NCBI GenBank assembly: GCA_030760725.1
Contig: JASWHV010000012.1
Coordinates: 54,033,652 to 54,097,651 of the forward strand
Direction of reading: 5' to 3'
Source of the DNA: Neostapfia colusana
Lineage: Eukaryota; Streptophyta; Magnoliopsida; Poales; Poaceae
DNA: 64,000 nt
Within the stretch, counting starts at the first letter, position 1. Every line of letters begins with the position of its first letter. The notes beneath the pieces were generated by a model that saw only the letters and a program-made list of their open reading frames with translations, was not told where the DNA came from and searched no databases. Made by a program: the position numbers and the translations under genes. Below are positions 20,772-30,019 of the stretch, in pieces.

Positions 20772-23700
20772 TGTAACACCCCAAAAAATTGATTTAAAAC
20801 ACTAAATCATGTTAAGAGGGGAATTTAAAAATTTTTGGACGTGTTGCATGTTTTGCAAAAATTCAAATTCAAACTGGAATTCAAATTAAACTCAAATCAG
20901 AAAAGAAATGGAAAAAGAAAAAGAGAAAACAGAAAAAAACCGGCCAGTGGGCCGAAACCCACCAGCCGGCCCAATTTCCCCCGCGCCAGCCCGCAGCCGC
21001 GCGCCCGCGCTCTCTCACACAGACAGGTGGGACCCACCTGTCATCCCCAACCTCGCTCGCGCCGACCCCGGACTCTCTCCCGCGCGCGCGCGATCGTAAC
21101 CGACCGGAATTCCGCGTCCTTCAGCCCGAATTCTGGTCCAAGAAGACTCAAACTCGATCACAACCGACCCACCGCCCTCCCCCGGCTATAAAAACCCCAG
21201 CCCCGATCGGTTTTTCCCACGCGATCGCCGATTTTTACTCCGGTGAGAACCGAGAATTCTCCGGTGAATTCTAGCCGATCTAAGCTCGGAAACTCCGATC
21301 TAACTCGCTGGTCTTGATCCACCGCCTCCGGGGAACCTTGCAGGTGCAGAAAACTCGGTGACTTGCGGTGTAAACACAGCGCCGATGAGCTTTGCCGTGG
21401 TTTTGCCTCGGACCTCGCCGCCGATCACCTCCCAGGACCCCCGAGCTCAAGAAAACCCCCGAGGTGAGATCCCTGACCTCCCCTCTACCGATCTATGCCA
21501 TAAGATCACAGTTCTAGGCAGAATTCTCGAGGATCCGAAACTTTCCGGCGAGATCGCCGCTTCCCGCCGCCGTGCGCCGCCGGCAGCGCCGCCCGCGCTC
21601 GATCAGAGCGACGTGGCCGCTTGTGCGCCGTTTATTTTAAATCGCACGGTAGACTTTAAAACCCCGCGTACCGGTTCGATGTTATAATCTCAGCCGTCGG
21701 TTTAAAATCGGACGGTCCACGTCAGCCCCGCGTTATAAAGACTGGAATTCTTACGTGCTACCCCCTGGGGTTCTCGGGAAATAAGAGCTAGCCCCGGAAA
21801 CTTCTGGTCTAGCCCCTGGAACTCCAGAAAATCATGTAAATTCATTTAAAAATCAGTTTTAGCCCCTGGACTTAATAAAAATTAGGAAAAACACCTCTGA
21901 TAAGTGTAGCTAGACCCCTGGAAATTATGAAAATAATATTATAGACCCTGTAGTGGGGTGAGTTCATTATTTTAGCCCTGTTTAGTATTTAATTTAGAAA
22001 ATTGAATATGTAACTAGTGTTTAAAAATTAAAAAGTGGGACAAACATAATTGTCAAAATTAATTAAAAACTTTCTCAGTACTTAGAAAACCTTGGAGTGA
22101 GATAAAACTATATTTTGGGCTGAAATGAATCTGTTTCATTTATTATTCACATTTAATAGTATAGGGACACATTTTTAAGTAAAGAATAGCTATAGAAAAA
22201 TAGGGAAAATAATTATGAAATAGTTTACATAAGAGGCCAAGGTCAAAATATGTTATTAAATTATTTAGGACCAGAACCTATACTGTTTAGATGATGTGTA
22301 TTACTAATTTCATAATAAAATACACAATTATGCATAGGAATATAAATCTGAAAATATAGCAACTAGTAAATGATAAATGGAGTTTTTAAAATCCAAAGAG
22401 TTCAGTTTAGGGTTGGTAGAAATTATGAAGGCACATATGGGGAAGAAAAATACTTTTCATACATACTTGGTAGTAAAAAGGTGTAGTAGTTGAATATAAG
22501 AAATTTATTGGAAACCCATATAAATAGTATGTAAGTATAAATGTGGACACAAAAGTAGGAATCATATACACATGGTTAAAAGTGCATGCAAGCCACAACT
22601 CAACACACATAAAGTAACCACAACACATATAATGGTAAAGAACTTTTATAAATGTGAATGTGTGGTTTGTATGAAGTAGAAGTGTGAACTATGTCTTATG
22701 ATTGTTGTTTTTCTTTTGCTATGTGTGATGGTATGAAGTAGAACCTGTTCAAGAGCAAGTTATCCCTTTCCAAGATCAGGACTACCCATTTCAAGAGCAG
22801 CAAGAAGGAGGCAAGTGTCCTTGACCACTTTGATCCTATGCTAGGATGTGTAGATAGAATTATTTGCATTGTCAAATGAAATATGAAACCCATGCTAGGA
22901 AGTTTCCCTAGAATTGCATTACCTTATTTCCTTGTAGCTTGGGTTGGGATTTATTTTATCATGTCATTTAATATTATGCATATGCTTAGCCATGCTTAGA
23001 ATGGGATATTTGGGATATGAGATCATCAGTTTATTTTACCGTACTCTTGAATGAGCTATTGTGAGTTATGTAGAGGTAGGGATCAAGGCAAGTTGGATGT
23101 TTTGGTTGTGTGCTGGGTGCACGAGACTTGGGTTTGTGTCTAGTACTTGCCTGGATCCTAAGGACCGGTTCATGGAGCATGTAACCTGGCTTTACAGTGC
23201 CAACCACATTCTGAGATGGGGCAGCTTGGCCAATTAATTAGGTGTATCCCCGGCGTAGTATGGGTGTGTTGGATGGTGCGGGGAGTGGGTGTCAGCTGGA
23301 CTACCATATGAACCGCAAGGCTCAAGAGGGGGCCACTGCAGCGGGGTTGGAGCCTCTTGTATGCTGTTAGGGGTGAAACCTCAGTGGGCCCACGCTCATC
23401 GGGAATCCCTTTGTAAAGGCTTCGTAGTGATCTCCTGGCTACACACCTGGGAAGTGTGAATGTGGTTCGTAGCCACTGGCATAATGGAGGTTCTTTTAGT
23501 CCACCCGGCAACGGAGGATGAAATCACTACATGTGGGTACAGTGGTACAAACTCTGCAGAGTCAAAACTGTCTTGACAGCCGTGCTCACGGTCAAGAGCG
23601 GCCTGGACTTATTCATGATTAGGGGATTGATGGTTTTGGAAGTTAAGCGGGGAGCTTAACATTGGAAATGATGTTATGGTTCTTGGATTATGATGATGGG

Positions 23701-24204
23701 ATAGGAGATTGGGACCATTTCACCTGTGTAGTAATGTAGGTGCTTAATAAGCTAAGGTGATAGGTATTAATTGCGTAGTGCTTTAACCATGAGTTCAACC
23801 TCTCCTTGTTCTAGCCATGCATGATATAATTTTCCCACACTTGCTGAGTACCATTGGTACTCAACCTTGCATATTTGTTGGTTTATATTGCTGCTCAGGT
23901 CAAGATAATGAGGTCGTGTATAATGACCAAGATTTTGGACCCGAGAAAGGTTTTTAGGTTCATGAAGACCCCCGGGCAACGCCTGTGATGGAGCCCTAAA
24001 GAATAATATTCCGCTGCTAGTTTATTTACTTGTTATAAACTTATTATTGTCCATCGAGACATATACTATGTAAGACTTACTTATATTCGACACCTGGCTT
24101 GTAATAAATGATGCTTCACTATTTGTCATCACATGTATGAGAAAATGATCCTGGCATACATGTGATCTTCACTTGGTTGTTCTTCGGAAAAACCGGGTGT
24201 GACA
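20772..24204 (+). mobile_element. A1 5' LTR (3433 bp)
   Basis: It starts TGTAACACCCC and ends GGGTGTGACA. A TATAAAAA box is at 21187-21194, 415 bp into the LTR, so U3 is short and R-U5 is about 3 kb. The region 23100-23560 is conserved in all A copies and, in part, in the C LTRs. No protein is convincingly encoded. Confidence 0.92.
21187..21194 (+). promoter_or_regulatory. LTR TATA box of A1
   Basis: TATAAAAA follows a GC-rich stretch and precedes CCCCAGCCCC. The 3' LTR has the same octamer at the same offset (30435-30442), preceded by a T instead of a C. It is the likely core promoter for element transcription. Confidence 0.65.
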
Positions 24205-24208
24205 GAGG

Positions 24209-24220
24209 TGGTATCAGAGC
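24209..24220 (+). promoter_or_regulatory. Primer-binding site of A1 (initiator-Met tRNA)
   Basis: TGGTATCAGAGC, four bases after the LTR end. This is the standard 12-base match to the 3' end of plant initiator-Met tRNA. Confidence 0.95.
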
Positions 24221-24423
24221 CAAGGTTGCCCGTAGGAACGTGGACCTAGGTAGAAATGGACTTATTTAAGGGCCCTATTTTCTTAAAAAACTATTTTCCA
24301 AGGTGTGGGTTGAAAAGTATTATTCAAAGAGTTATTTTCTTCATCTTACCTCAACTTTCATTCAAAAAAAGGATTTTTGTTTGAGATTTTATCTAACCTA
24401 ATTTTAAATTCTTTTTGTTTTAG

Positions 24424-25203
24424 ATGGTTCGCATGATTCGCACCGCTCGCAAGTCCACAGGAGGGAGAGTTCCCGTGGTTGCCCTTGCCGAAAGAGAGGA
24501 GAGTCGTCCAGTGACGTACCTATCCTATGGATTGGCAGTAGGAGGCTTGTTGCGCCGTCTTTGGCGTATGCTCGAAGCCGCCGGCAATACGGGCAAGCTA
24601 ATCATCCACTATAACTCCACCAGGACCATCCGTGAGAAGAGGGAAGAATGGAGTTCGGAGATGAGGATTATACACGAGAATCATCTGCTTAAGATTCACC
24701 ACTCTCCAGCTTGTCGAGCAACACAAGTTGACGCGGAGAAAGATGTCACCTGGGAAGCCATCACCTGCCAGAGTCACATCTATCGTCGCCACTTGGACAA
24801 AACTGAGTACATGTATGTCCTCCAACGCGAGAGTGGTACCACGGAGTACAAGTACCCACCGGTGCAGCAAGGGACTTCCCATGAGCACATGGACTTGTGC
24901 TTGGAGGATGCTGCTATGCTCAGCACTCGACTGCAGGAGTGTCAACAAGAGCTTCAGGATGTCCGAGACACCCTGAAGGAAACGGAGGCGTTGCTGCGAG
25001 CTTGCTTAAAGGCGAGAGAAAGAGGAGATGGAAATGAACTGTGTGTCACCGTGAATGATACATGGACTCCTGACTCCCCGGATCGCCGAGCGATCAGGCG
25101 TCGTCGCACTTCTCCACCAGCAGCCTCCCCACCCAAAGCAGAGTCAGAAGGTAGCCGAAATGAGGAGGAAGATCCCGAGGAGCCAGCTCAAGATAACGAG
25201 TAG
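24424..25203 (+). CDS. orf0 of A1: 259-aa protein with a histone H3-like N-terminal tail
   Basis: An intact ORF between the primer site and gag. Residues 1-22 align without gaps to the start of histone H3: M, R, TARKSTGG, P and LA are identical and in the same register, so the Lys at residue 10 (9 after Met removal) corresponds to H3 Lys9. Residues at the H3 K4, K14 and K18 positions are Ile, Arg and Val. The middle (about 25-155) is a conserved basic region I do not recognise (motifs SYGLAVGGLLRRL, TEYMYVLQRESGT). Residues about 158-197 form a likely coiled coil (LEDAAMLSTRLQECQQELQ). The C-terminus has RRRRTSPP, a possible nuclear signal, then an acidic tail. Copies A2 and A3 have the same ORF; C and B lack it. 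I recall that rice RIRE3/RIRE8-type elements have an upstream orf0, but could not check this. Function unknown; a chromatin or RNA-particle role is inference. Confidence 0.85.
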   Translation: MVRMIRTARKSTGGRVPVVALAEREESRPVTYLSYGLAVGGLLRRLWRMLEAAGNTGKLIIHYNSTRTIREKREEWSSEMRIIHENHLLKIHHSPACRATQVDAEKDVTWEAITCQSHIYRRHLDKTEYMYVLQRESGTTEYKYPPVQQGTSHEHMDLCLEDAAMLSTRLQECQQELQDVRDTLKETEALLRACLKARERGDGNELCVTVNDTWTPDSPDRRAIRRRRTSPPAASPPKAESEGSRNEEEDPEEPAQDNE

Positions 25204-25504
25204 TGTAGAGTCTTTCCCTTAGCTAGCAAGAGGTCGAGTAGTCGAGTCGTTACGTAGTTAATGGTGTGATAATGCTTGGTGTGTGACGTGAGTTGTGGAA
25301 GCCATGAGCAATTGTCCACAGCCTCGTCTTCAGATTGTTTTGCTTTGGTGTGTGAACCCACAGGAAATAATAGTGCATTTATTTGGTGTGAGATATGAAC
25401 CCTCGTAAAAGTATAACAAAGCCTCAACACTTCAAAGTACAAACAAATGAAAGTAGTAAGATGATACTAAATGATTTCAAATTGACATTGGTTGATTCTG
25501 CCAG
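25204..25504 (+). other. Spacer between orf0 and gag in A1
   Basis: About 300 bp of AT-rich noncoding sequence. No obvious splice or promoter signal decides how gag-pol is translated downstream of orf0. The same spacer, with small indels, is present in A2 (42125-42463) and A3 (51536-51853). Confidence 0.6.
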
Positions 25505-28500
25505 ATGGCCGGAAGAGGAAAAGGACATGCTGCCAACCCCGCCAACAACAACGATGAGGCATGCAACCCTCATCTTTCTGGAGGCCAGGACCGGGGTGGT
25601 CGCCGTGAAGAAGTTGATCCTCTCCACCAAATGCTGGAGAATCAAAATCAGCTCATCCCGAACTTGACTCAAGTGGTGGCCAACTTGCGTCAAGTTCCAC
25701 CTCCACAAGCGGCACCACGCCAACCAAGGTTGAGTGAGTTTCTAGGAACTCAACCTCCAAAGTTTGCAAGTGCTGCTGAACCTCTGGAGGCAGATGATTG
25801 GCTGAAGACCATTGAAAGTAAGATGAGGATTATACAATGCCAAGGGTATGAGAGGGTGCTGTTTGCCTCTCATCAATTGCATGGACCTGCTGCTGATTGG
25901 TGGACCGCCTACGTGGCCGCCCATCATGACCCTGAGAACATCACTTGGGAAGAGTTCAAGCGTAGCTTCCGCAACCATTACATCCCAAGAGGTGAACTCA
26001 AAAACAAGAGGAAGGAGTTTTTGGGACTGCAGCAGGGAAACATGACGGTGAGGGAATACCTCACTAAATTTACTCAACTATCCCGTTATGCTCCACGAGA
26101 CATAGAGACTGATGAGCAGAAACAAGATTGTTTTGTGGAAGGACTTACCGCAGAGATGCAGTGTGCAATGTCCTCAAATGAGTATGAAAGCTTCCAAAAG
26201 ATGGTGGACAGAGCATTTGTGGTAGAAAGGAAGCTAAAGGCCCTGGAAAATGAGAATAAGAGAAAGGCCGGGTGGTCACATCAAGCCTCAGGGAGCAACA
26301 CCCGCCCACGTATGATGCAGCAACCTACAGGACAGACGAGCCGTGCTGCGGTACCCTATTCAACACCAAGAGGGTACAACCCAAACTACAGGCCTCCCGC
26401 AGCACCAGTGCAGCCGCAACGTCAGTTTGTGCAGCAGCCTCGCCCCGCATATCCACCTCGACCAGCAGTGCAAGGACCCCCAAACCAACCCCAAGACAAC
26501 AAAGGCCATGCATCTAAGATTGGGGTGCAATGTTTTAGTTGCGGAGAAGTGGGGCACTACGCCCATAAGTGTCCAAAGAAGAAGCCCCCGCAGCCACAGC
26601 AACAGAATGTAATGAGAGGACGGGTGAACCACGTCACTATGGAGGAAGCACAAGAGGCCCCCGACGTGGTAGTTGGTAAGTTTCCTGCCAATTTACATCT
26701 TGCAACTCTGCTGTTTGATTCTGGTGCTACCCACTCGTTCATTGCTCAAGGGTTTGTTAAGAAGCATGACCTAGCAACCACACAAATGAACCATATGCTA
26801 GCCGTAAACTCTCCAGGTGGAGAAATAAGGACAAGACAAGTGTGTCCCAAAGTGAACCTAGACATTAATGGGGTAGTATTTACTGCTAACCTCATAGTGA
26901 TAGATTCACAAGGGATAGATATTATTTTGGGTATGGATTGGTTGACCAAACATAAAGGAATCATCCATTGTTCGACCAGAACGGTGGAGCTAACTCACCC
27001 CAGTGGCACCAGAGTAAAGTTCATAACGATACACGAGCCTAGGAGGGACATTAAATTAAATCAAGTGGAGGTGAAAGTTGAGGAAATCAGGACTATCAGG
27101 GAATATCCAGATGTTTTTCCGGAGGAGTTGCCAGGTATGCCTCCCGACCGTGACGTGGAATTCGCAATTGAGCTAGTACCGGGAACAGCTCCGATATACA
27201 AGAGACCTTATCGAATGGACTCCAAGCAGCTAGAAGAGCTCAAGGATCATTTGAGAGAATTGACGGAGAAGGGGTATATTCGCCCTAGTTCCTCACCATG
27301 GGGAGCTCCGGTGATATTTGTGCCCAAGAAAGACGGAACCCAAAGGTTATGCGTGGATTACCGTGCCTTGAATGAGGTAACCATCAAGAACAAGTACCCA
27401 TTACCCCACATTGAAGACTTGTTTGATCAGTTGAGGGGAGCTTGTGTGTTCTCAAAAATTGATCTCAGGTCGGGATACCACCAACTCAAGATAAGGCAAT
27501 CTGATATTCCCAAGACAGCTTTCGTATCTCGGTACGGACTGTATGAATACACTGTCATGCCTTTCGGGCTAACCAATGCCCCAGCATATTTCATGTACCT
27601 CATGAAAAAGGTATTCATGGAATATCTGGACAAATTTGTGGTGGTTTTCATAGATGATATTCTCGTCTTCTCCAAAGATGAAGAAGAACATGAGAAACAT
27701 CTAAGGTTGGTGTTACAGAGGCTGAGAGAACACCAACTATATGCCAAGTTGAGCAAGTGTGAGTTTTGGCTGAAGAGAGTTCCCTTTTTAGGACATATAA
27801 TCTCGGAGGGAGGAATCTCCGTAGATCCCGCCAAAATCGAGGATATCCAGAAGTGGAAGACCCCTGAAAATGTCGGGGAAGTTCGAAGCTTTTTGGGATT
27901 GGCTGGATACTATCGACGGTTTATTGAGAGATTCTCCAAGATCTCGAGACCTCTCACTAAACTGTTGGAGAAGGGAATCACATTTACCTGGACGCCACCG
28001 TGCGAGACGAGCTTTCAAGAGCTAAAGAAGAGATTGACAACAGCCCCAGTGTTGGTTATGCCAGATATGCAGAAGAATTTCACAGTGTACTGCGATGCCT
28101 CTGGAAATGGGTTGGGATGTGTTCTCATGCAAGAAGGACATGTCGTGGCATATGCATCCCGGCAGCTTCGGAAGCACGAGAAGAACTATCCTACACATGA
28201 CCTAGAACTAGCTGCAGTGGTACACGCGTTGAAAATTTGGCGGCACTATTTGATGGGGAAGAGGACAGAGATATATACGGATCATAAGAGTTTGAAGTAC
28301 ATATTCACACAGCCAGATCTCAACCTCAGACAAAGGAGATGGTTAGAGCTAATCAATGACTTTGATGTGGGCATCAACTATCATCCCGGGAAAGCAAACG
28401 TCGTGGCCGATGCTTTGAGTCGGAAAGTGCAGGTCAATAAGTTGAGCTTGAAGGACATGCCTGCAGAATTGAAGGACGAGGTTATAAGGCTCAATCTATG

Positions 28501-29974
28501 TCTAGTAAATAGTGGTGAAGCCATCGCCATGGAAGTGGACTCCGCACTCGAGCAAGACATACGCGAGGGCCAAAAGAATGATGAGAAGATACAAGAGATC
28601 AGACAGCTCATCAAGGAAAATAAAGCTCCTGGTTTTAGAGAGGATGAACAAGGAACGGTGTGGCACGGGAAAAGGATCTGTGTGCCAGAAGTAAAAGAGA
28701 TCCGTGAATTAATTTTGAAGGAGGCTCACGATTCCGACTATTCCATTCATCCTGGGAGTACGAAGATGTACCAGGACCTCAAGAGCAGGTATTGGTGGTA
28801 TGGCATGAAGCGAGATGTCGCAGAACATGTTGCCCTATGTGACACATGTCAGTTGGTGAAAGCAGAACATCAACGACCCGCGGGATTATTGCAACCACTC
28901 AAAGTGCCTGAATGGAAATGGGAAGAAATCAGCATGGATTTTGTCGTGGGATTGCCTAGGACCCAATCCGGGTATGATTCAATATGGGTCATCATTGATA
29001 GGCTAACCAAGGTAGCTCATTTCATCCCCGTGAAAGAAAGCTACAGCAGATCCAAATTGGCAGAATTGTACATGTCAAGGATCGTGTGTTACCATGGAGT
29101 GCCAAAGAAGATAGTGTCGGACCGAGGGACACAGTTCACCTCGAGGTTTTGGCAGAAGTTGCATGAAACCATGGGAACCCATCTGAACTTCAGCTCTGCT
29201 TATCATCCCCAAACTGACGGGCAGACGGAGAGAACCAATCAGATCCTTGAAGATATGTTAAGGGCATGTGCACTCAAAAACAATAGGAGTTGGGACAAGA
29301 ACTTACCGTATGCGGAGTTTTCCTATAACAACAGTTATCAAGCTAGTATGAAGATGTCACTGTTTGAAGCTTTGTATGGAAGGAAGTGCAGAACTCCCCT
29401 ATTTTGGAACCAAACAGGAGAAAGTAAAGTGTTTGGTCCAGAAGTGCTACAAGAAGCCGAGGAAAAGGTGAGGGAGATTCGCAACAACTTGAGGATAGCA
29501 CAAACACGCCAGAAGAGCTATGCCGATGTACGAAGAAGAGAGCTCGTTTTCAACGTGGGAGACTATGTTTATCTCAAGGTGTCCCCTATCAGAGGACTTC
29601 GTCGGTTCAAGGTGAAAGGGAAGTTGTCACCTCGATACATCGGACCCTTTCAGGTTTTGGAAAGGAAAGGCGAAGTGGCGTACCAACTAGAGTTACCGGT
29701 TCATCTATCGGATGTGCACGATGTATTCCATGTGTCACAACTCAAGAAATGTCTGAGGACGCCTGAAGAGGTGTTACCCATGAATGAAGTGGATGTAGCT
29801 GAGGATTTGTCTTATGCCGAGCAACCATACAAGATTTTGGAGACAATGGAACGCCTCACCAGAAATAAAAGAATCCGGATGTGCAAGGTGCAGTGGAAGC
29901 ATCACTCAGAAGAGGAAGCCACCTGGGAACGGGAAGATGAGCTCAAGGCACAATTTCCAGAATTGTTTTCTTAG
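25505..29974 (+). CDS. gag-pol polyprotein of A1 (1489 aa), chromovirus
   Basis: A single intact ORF. Domains in order with approximate residues: gag core 95-260 (DDWLKTIESKMRIIQC); zinc knuckle CFSCGEVGHYAHKC 342-357; aspartic protease LFDSGATHSF about 402-412; reverse transcriptase about 540-790, with CVDYRALNEV and catalytic VVFIDDILVFSK near 712; RNase H about 855-980 (VYCDASGNGLGCVLM, TDHKSLKYIF); integrase zinc-binding domain about 1075-1130 (HPGSTKMY..CDTCQ), catalytic core with Asp in MDFVVG (about 1144), Asp in SDRGTQFTS (about 1205) and Glu in QTERTNQI (about 1241); GPY/F-type region PRYIGPFQVLERKG about 1375; chromodomain-like end about 1442-1488 (VQWKHHSEEEATWERE). The order RT-RNase H-integrase defines Ty3/Gypsy and the terminal chromodomain a chromovirus; the clade is probably Tekay/Del. 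Length and completeness suggest activity is possible. Confidence 0.95.
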   Translation: MAGRGKGHAANPANNNDEACNPHLSGGQDRGGRREEVDPLHQMLENQNQLIPNLTQVVANLRQVPPPQAAPRQPRLSEFLGTQPPKFASAAEPLEADDWLKTIESKMRIIQCQGYERVLFASHQLHGPAADWWTAYVAAHHDPENITWEEFKRSFRNHYIPRGELKNKRKEFLGLQQGNMTVREYLTKFTQLSRYAPRDIETDEQKQDCFVEGLTAEMQCAMSSNEYESFQKMVDRAFVVERKLKALENENKRKAGWSHQASGSNTRPRMMQQPTGQTSRAAVPYSTPRGYNPNYRPPAAPVQPQRQFVQQPRPAYPPRPAVQGPPNQPQDNKGHASKIGVQCFSCGEVGHYAHKCPKKKPPQPQQQNVMRGRVNHVTMEEAQEAPDVVVGKFPANLHLATLLFDSGATHSFIAQGFVKKHDLATTQMNHMLAVNSPGGEIRTRQVCPKVNLDINGVVFTANLIVIDSQGIDIILGMDWLTKHKGIIHCSTRTVELTHPSGTRVKFITIHEPRRDIKLNQVEVKVEEIRTIREYPDVFPEELPGMPPDRDVEFAIELVPGTAPIYKRPYRMDSKQLEELKDHLRELTEKGYIRPSSSPWGAPVIFVPKKDGTQRLCVDYRALNEVTIKNKYPLPHIEDLFDQLRGACVFSKIDLRSGYHQLKIRQSDIPKTAFVSRYGLYEYTVMPFGLTNAPAYFMYLMKKVFMEYLDKFVVVFIDDILVFSKDEEEHEKHLRLVLQRLREHQLYAKLSKCEFWLKRVPFLGHIISEGGISVDPAKIEDIQKWKTPENVGEVRSFLGLAGYYRRFIERFSKISRPLTKLLEKGITFTWTPPCETSFQELKKRLTTAPVLVMPDMQKNFTVYCDASGNGLGCVLMQEGHVVAYASRQLRKHEKNYPTHDLELAAVVHALKIWRHYLMGKRTEIYTDHKSLKYIFTQPDLNLRQRRWLELINDFDVGINYHPGKANVVADALSRKVQVNKLSLKDMPAELKDEVIRLNLCLVNSGEAIAMEVDSALEQDIREGQKNDEKIQEIRQLIKENKAPGFREDEQGTVWHGKRICVPEVKEIRELILKEAHDSDYSIHPGSTKMYQDLKSRYWWYGMKRDVAEHVALCDTCQLVKAEHQRPAGLLQPLKVPEWKWEEISMDFVVGLPRTQSGYDSIWVIIDRLTKVAHFIPVKESYSRSKLAELYMSRIVCYHGVPKKIVSDRGTQFTSRFWQKLHETMGTHLNFSSAYHPQTDGQTERTNQILEDMLRACALKNNRSWDKNLPYAEFSYNNSYQASMKMSLFEALYGRKCRTPLFWNQTGESKVFGPEVLQEAEEKVREIRNNLRIAQTRQKSYADVRRRELVFNVGDYVYLKVSPIRGLRRFKVKGKLSPRYIGPFQVLERKGEVAYQLELPVHLSDVHDVFHVSQLKKCLRTPEEVLPMNEVDVAEDLSYAEQPYKILETMERLTRNKRIRMCKVQWKHHSEEEATWEREDELKAQFPELFS

Positions 29975-30002
29975 AAACACCAATCTCGAGGACGAGATTT
30001 CT

Positions 30003-30019
30003 TTTAAGGGGGGTAGAGC
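30003..30019 (+). promoter_or_regulatory. Polypurine tract region of A1
   Basis: TTAAGGGGGGTAGAGC directly before the 3' LTR start TGTAACACC. It is the likely plus-strand primer for reverse transcription. A2 has the same sequence before 46976. Confidence 0.8.

Noticed and set aside
23170..23511. A 113-aa antisense ORF present with the same length in four family A LTR copies (23170-23511, 32418-32759, 34991-35332, 49506-49847)
   Set aside because: The copies are nearly identical DNA, so shared openness is expected. The peptide has no recognisable domain, and the block is also conserved, without this ORF, in C LTRs. More likely noncoding.
24424..24489. Whether the H3-like orf0 start is simply a captured host histone gene
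   Set aside because: Similarity ends after about 22 residues; no histone fold sequence follows, so capture of a whole gene is not supported. Capture of the tail alone or convergence remain open.
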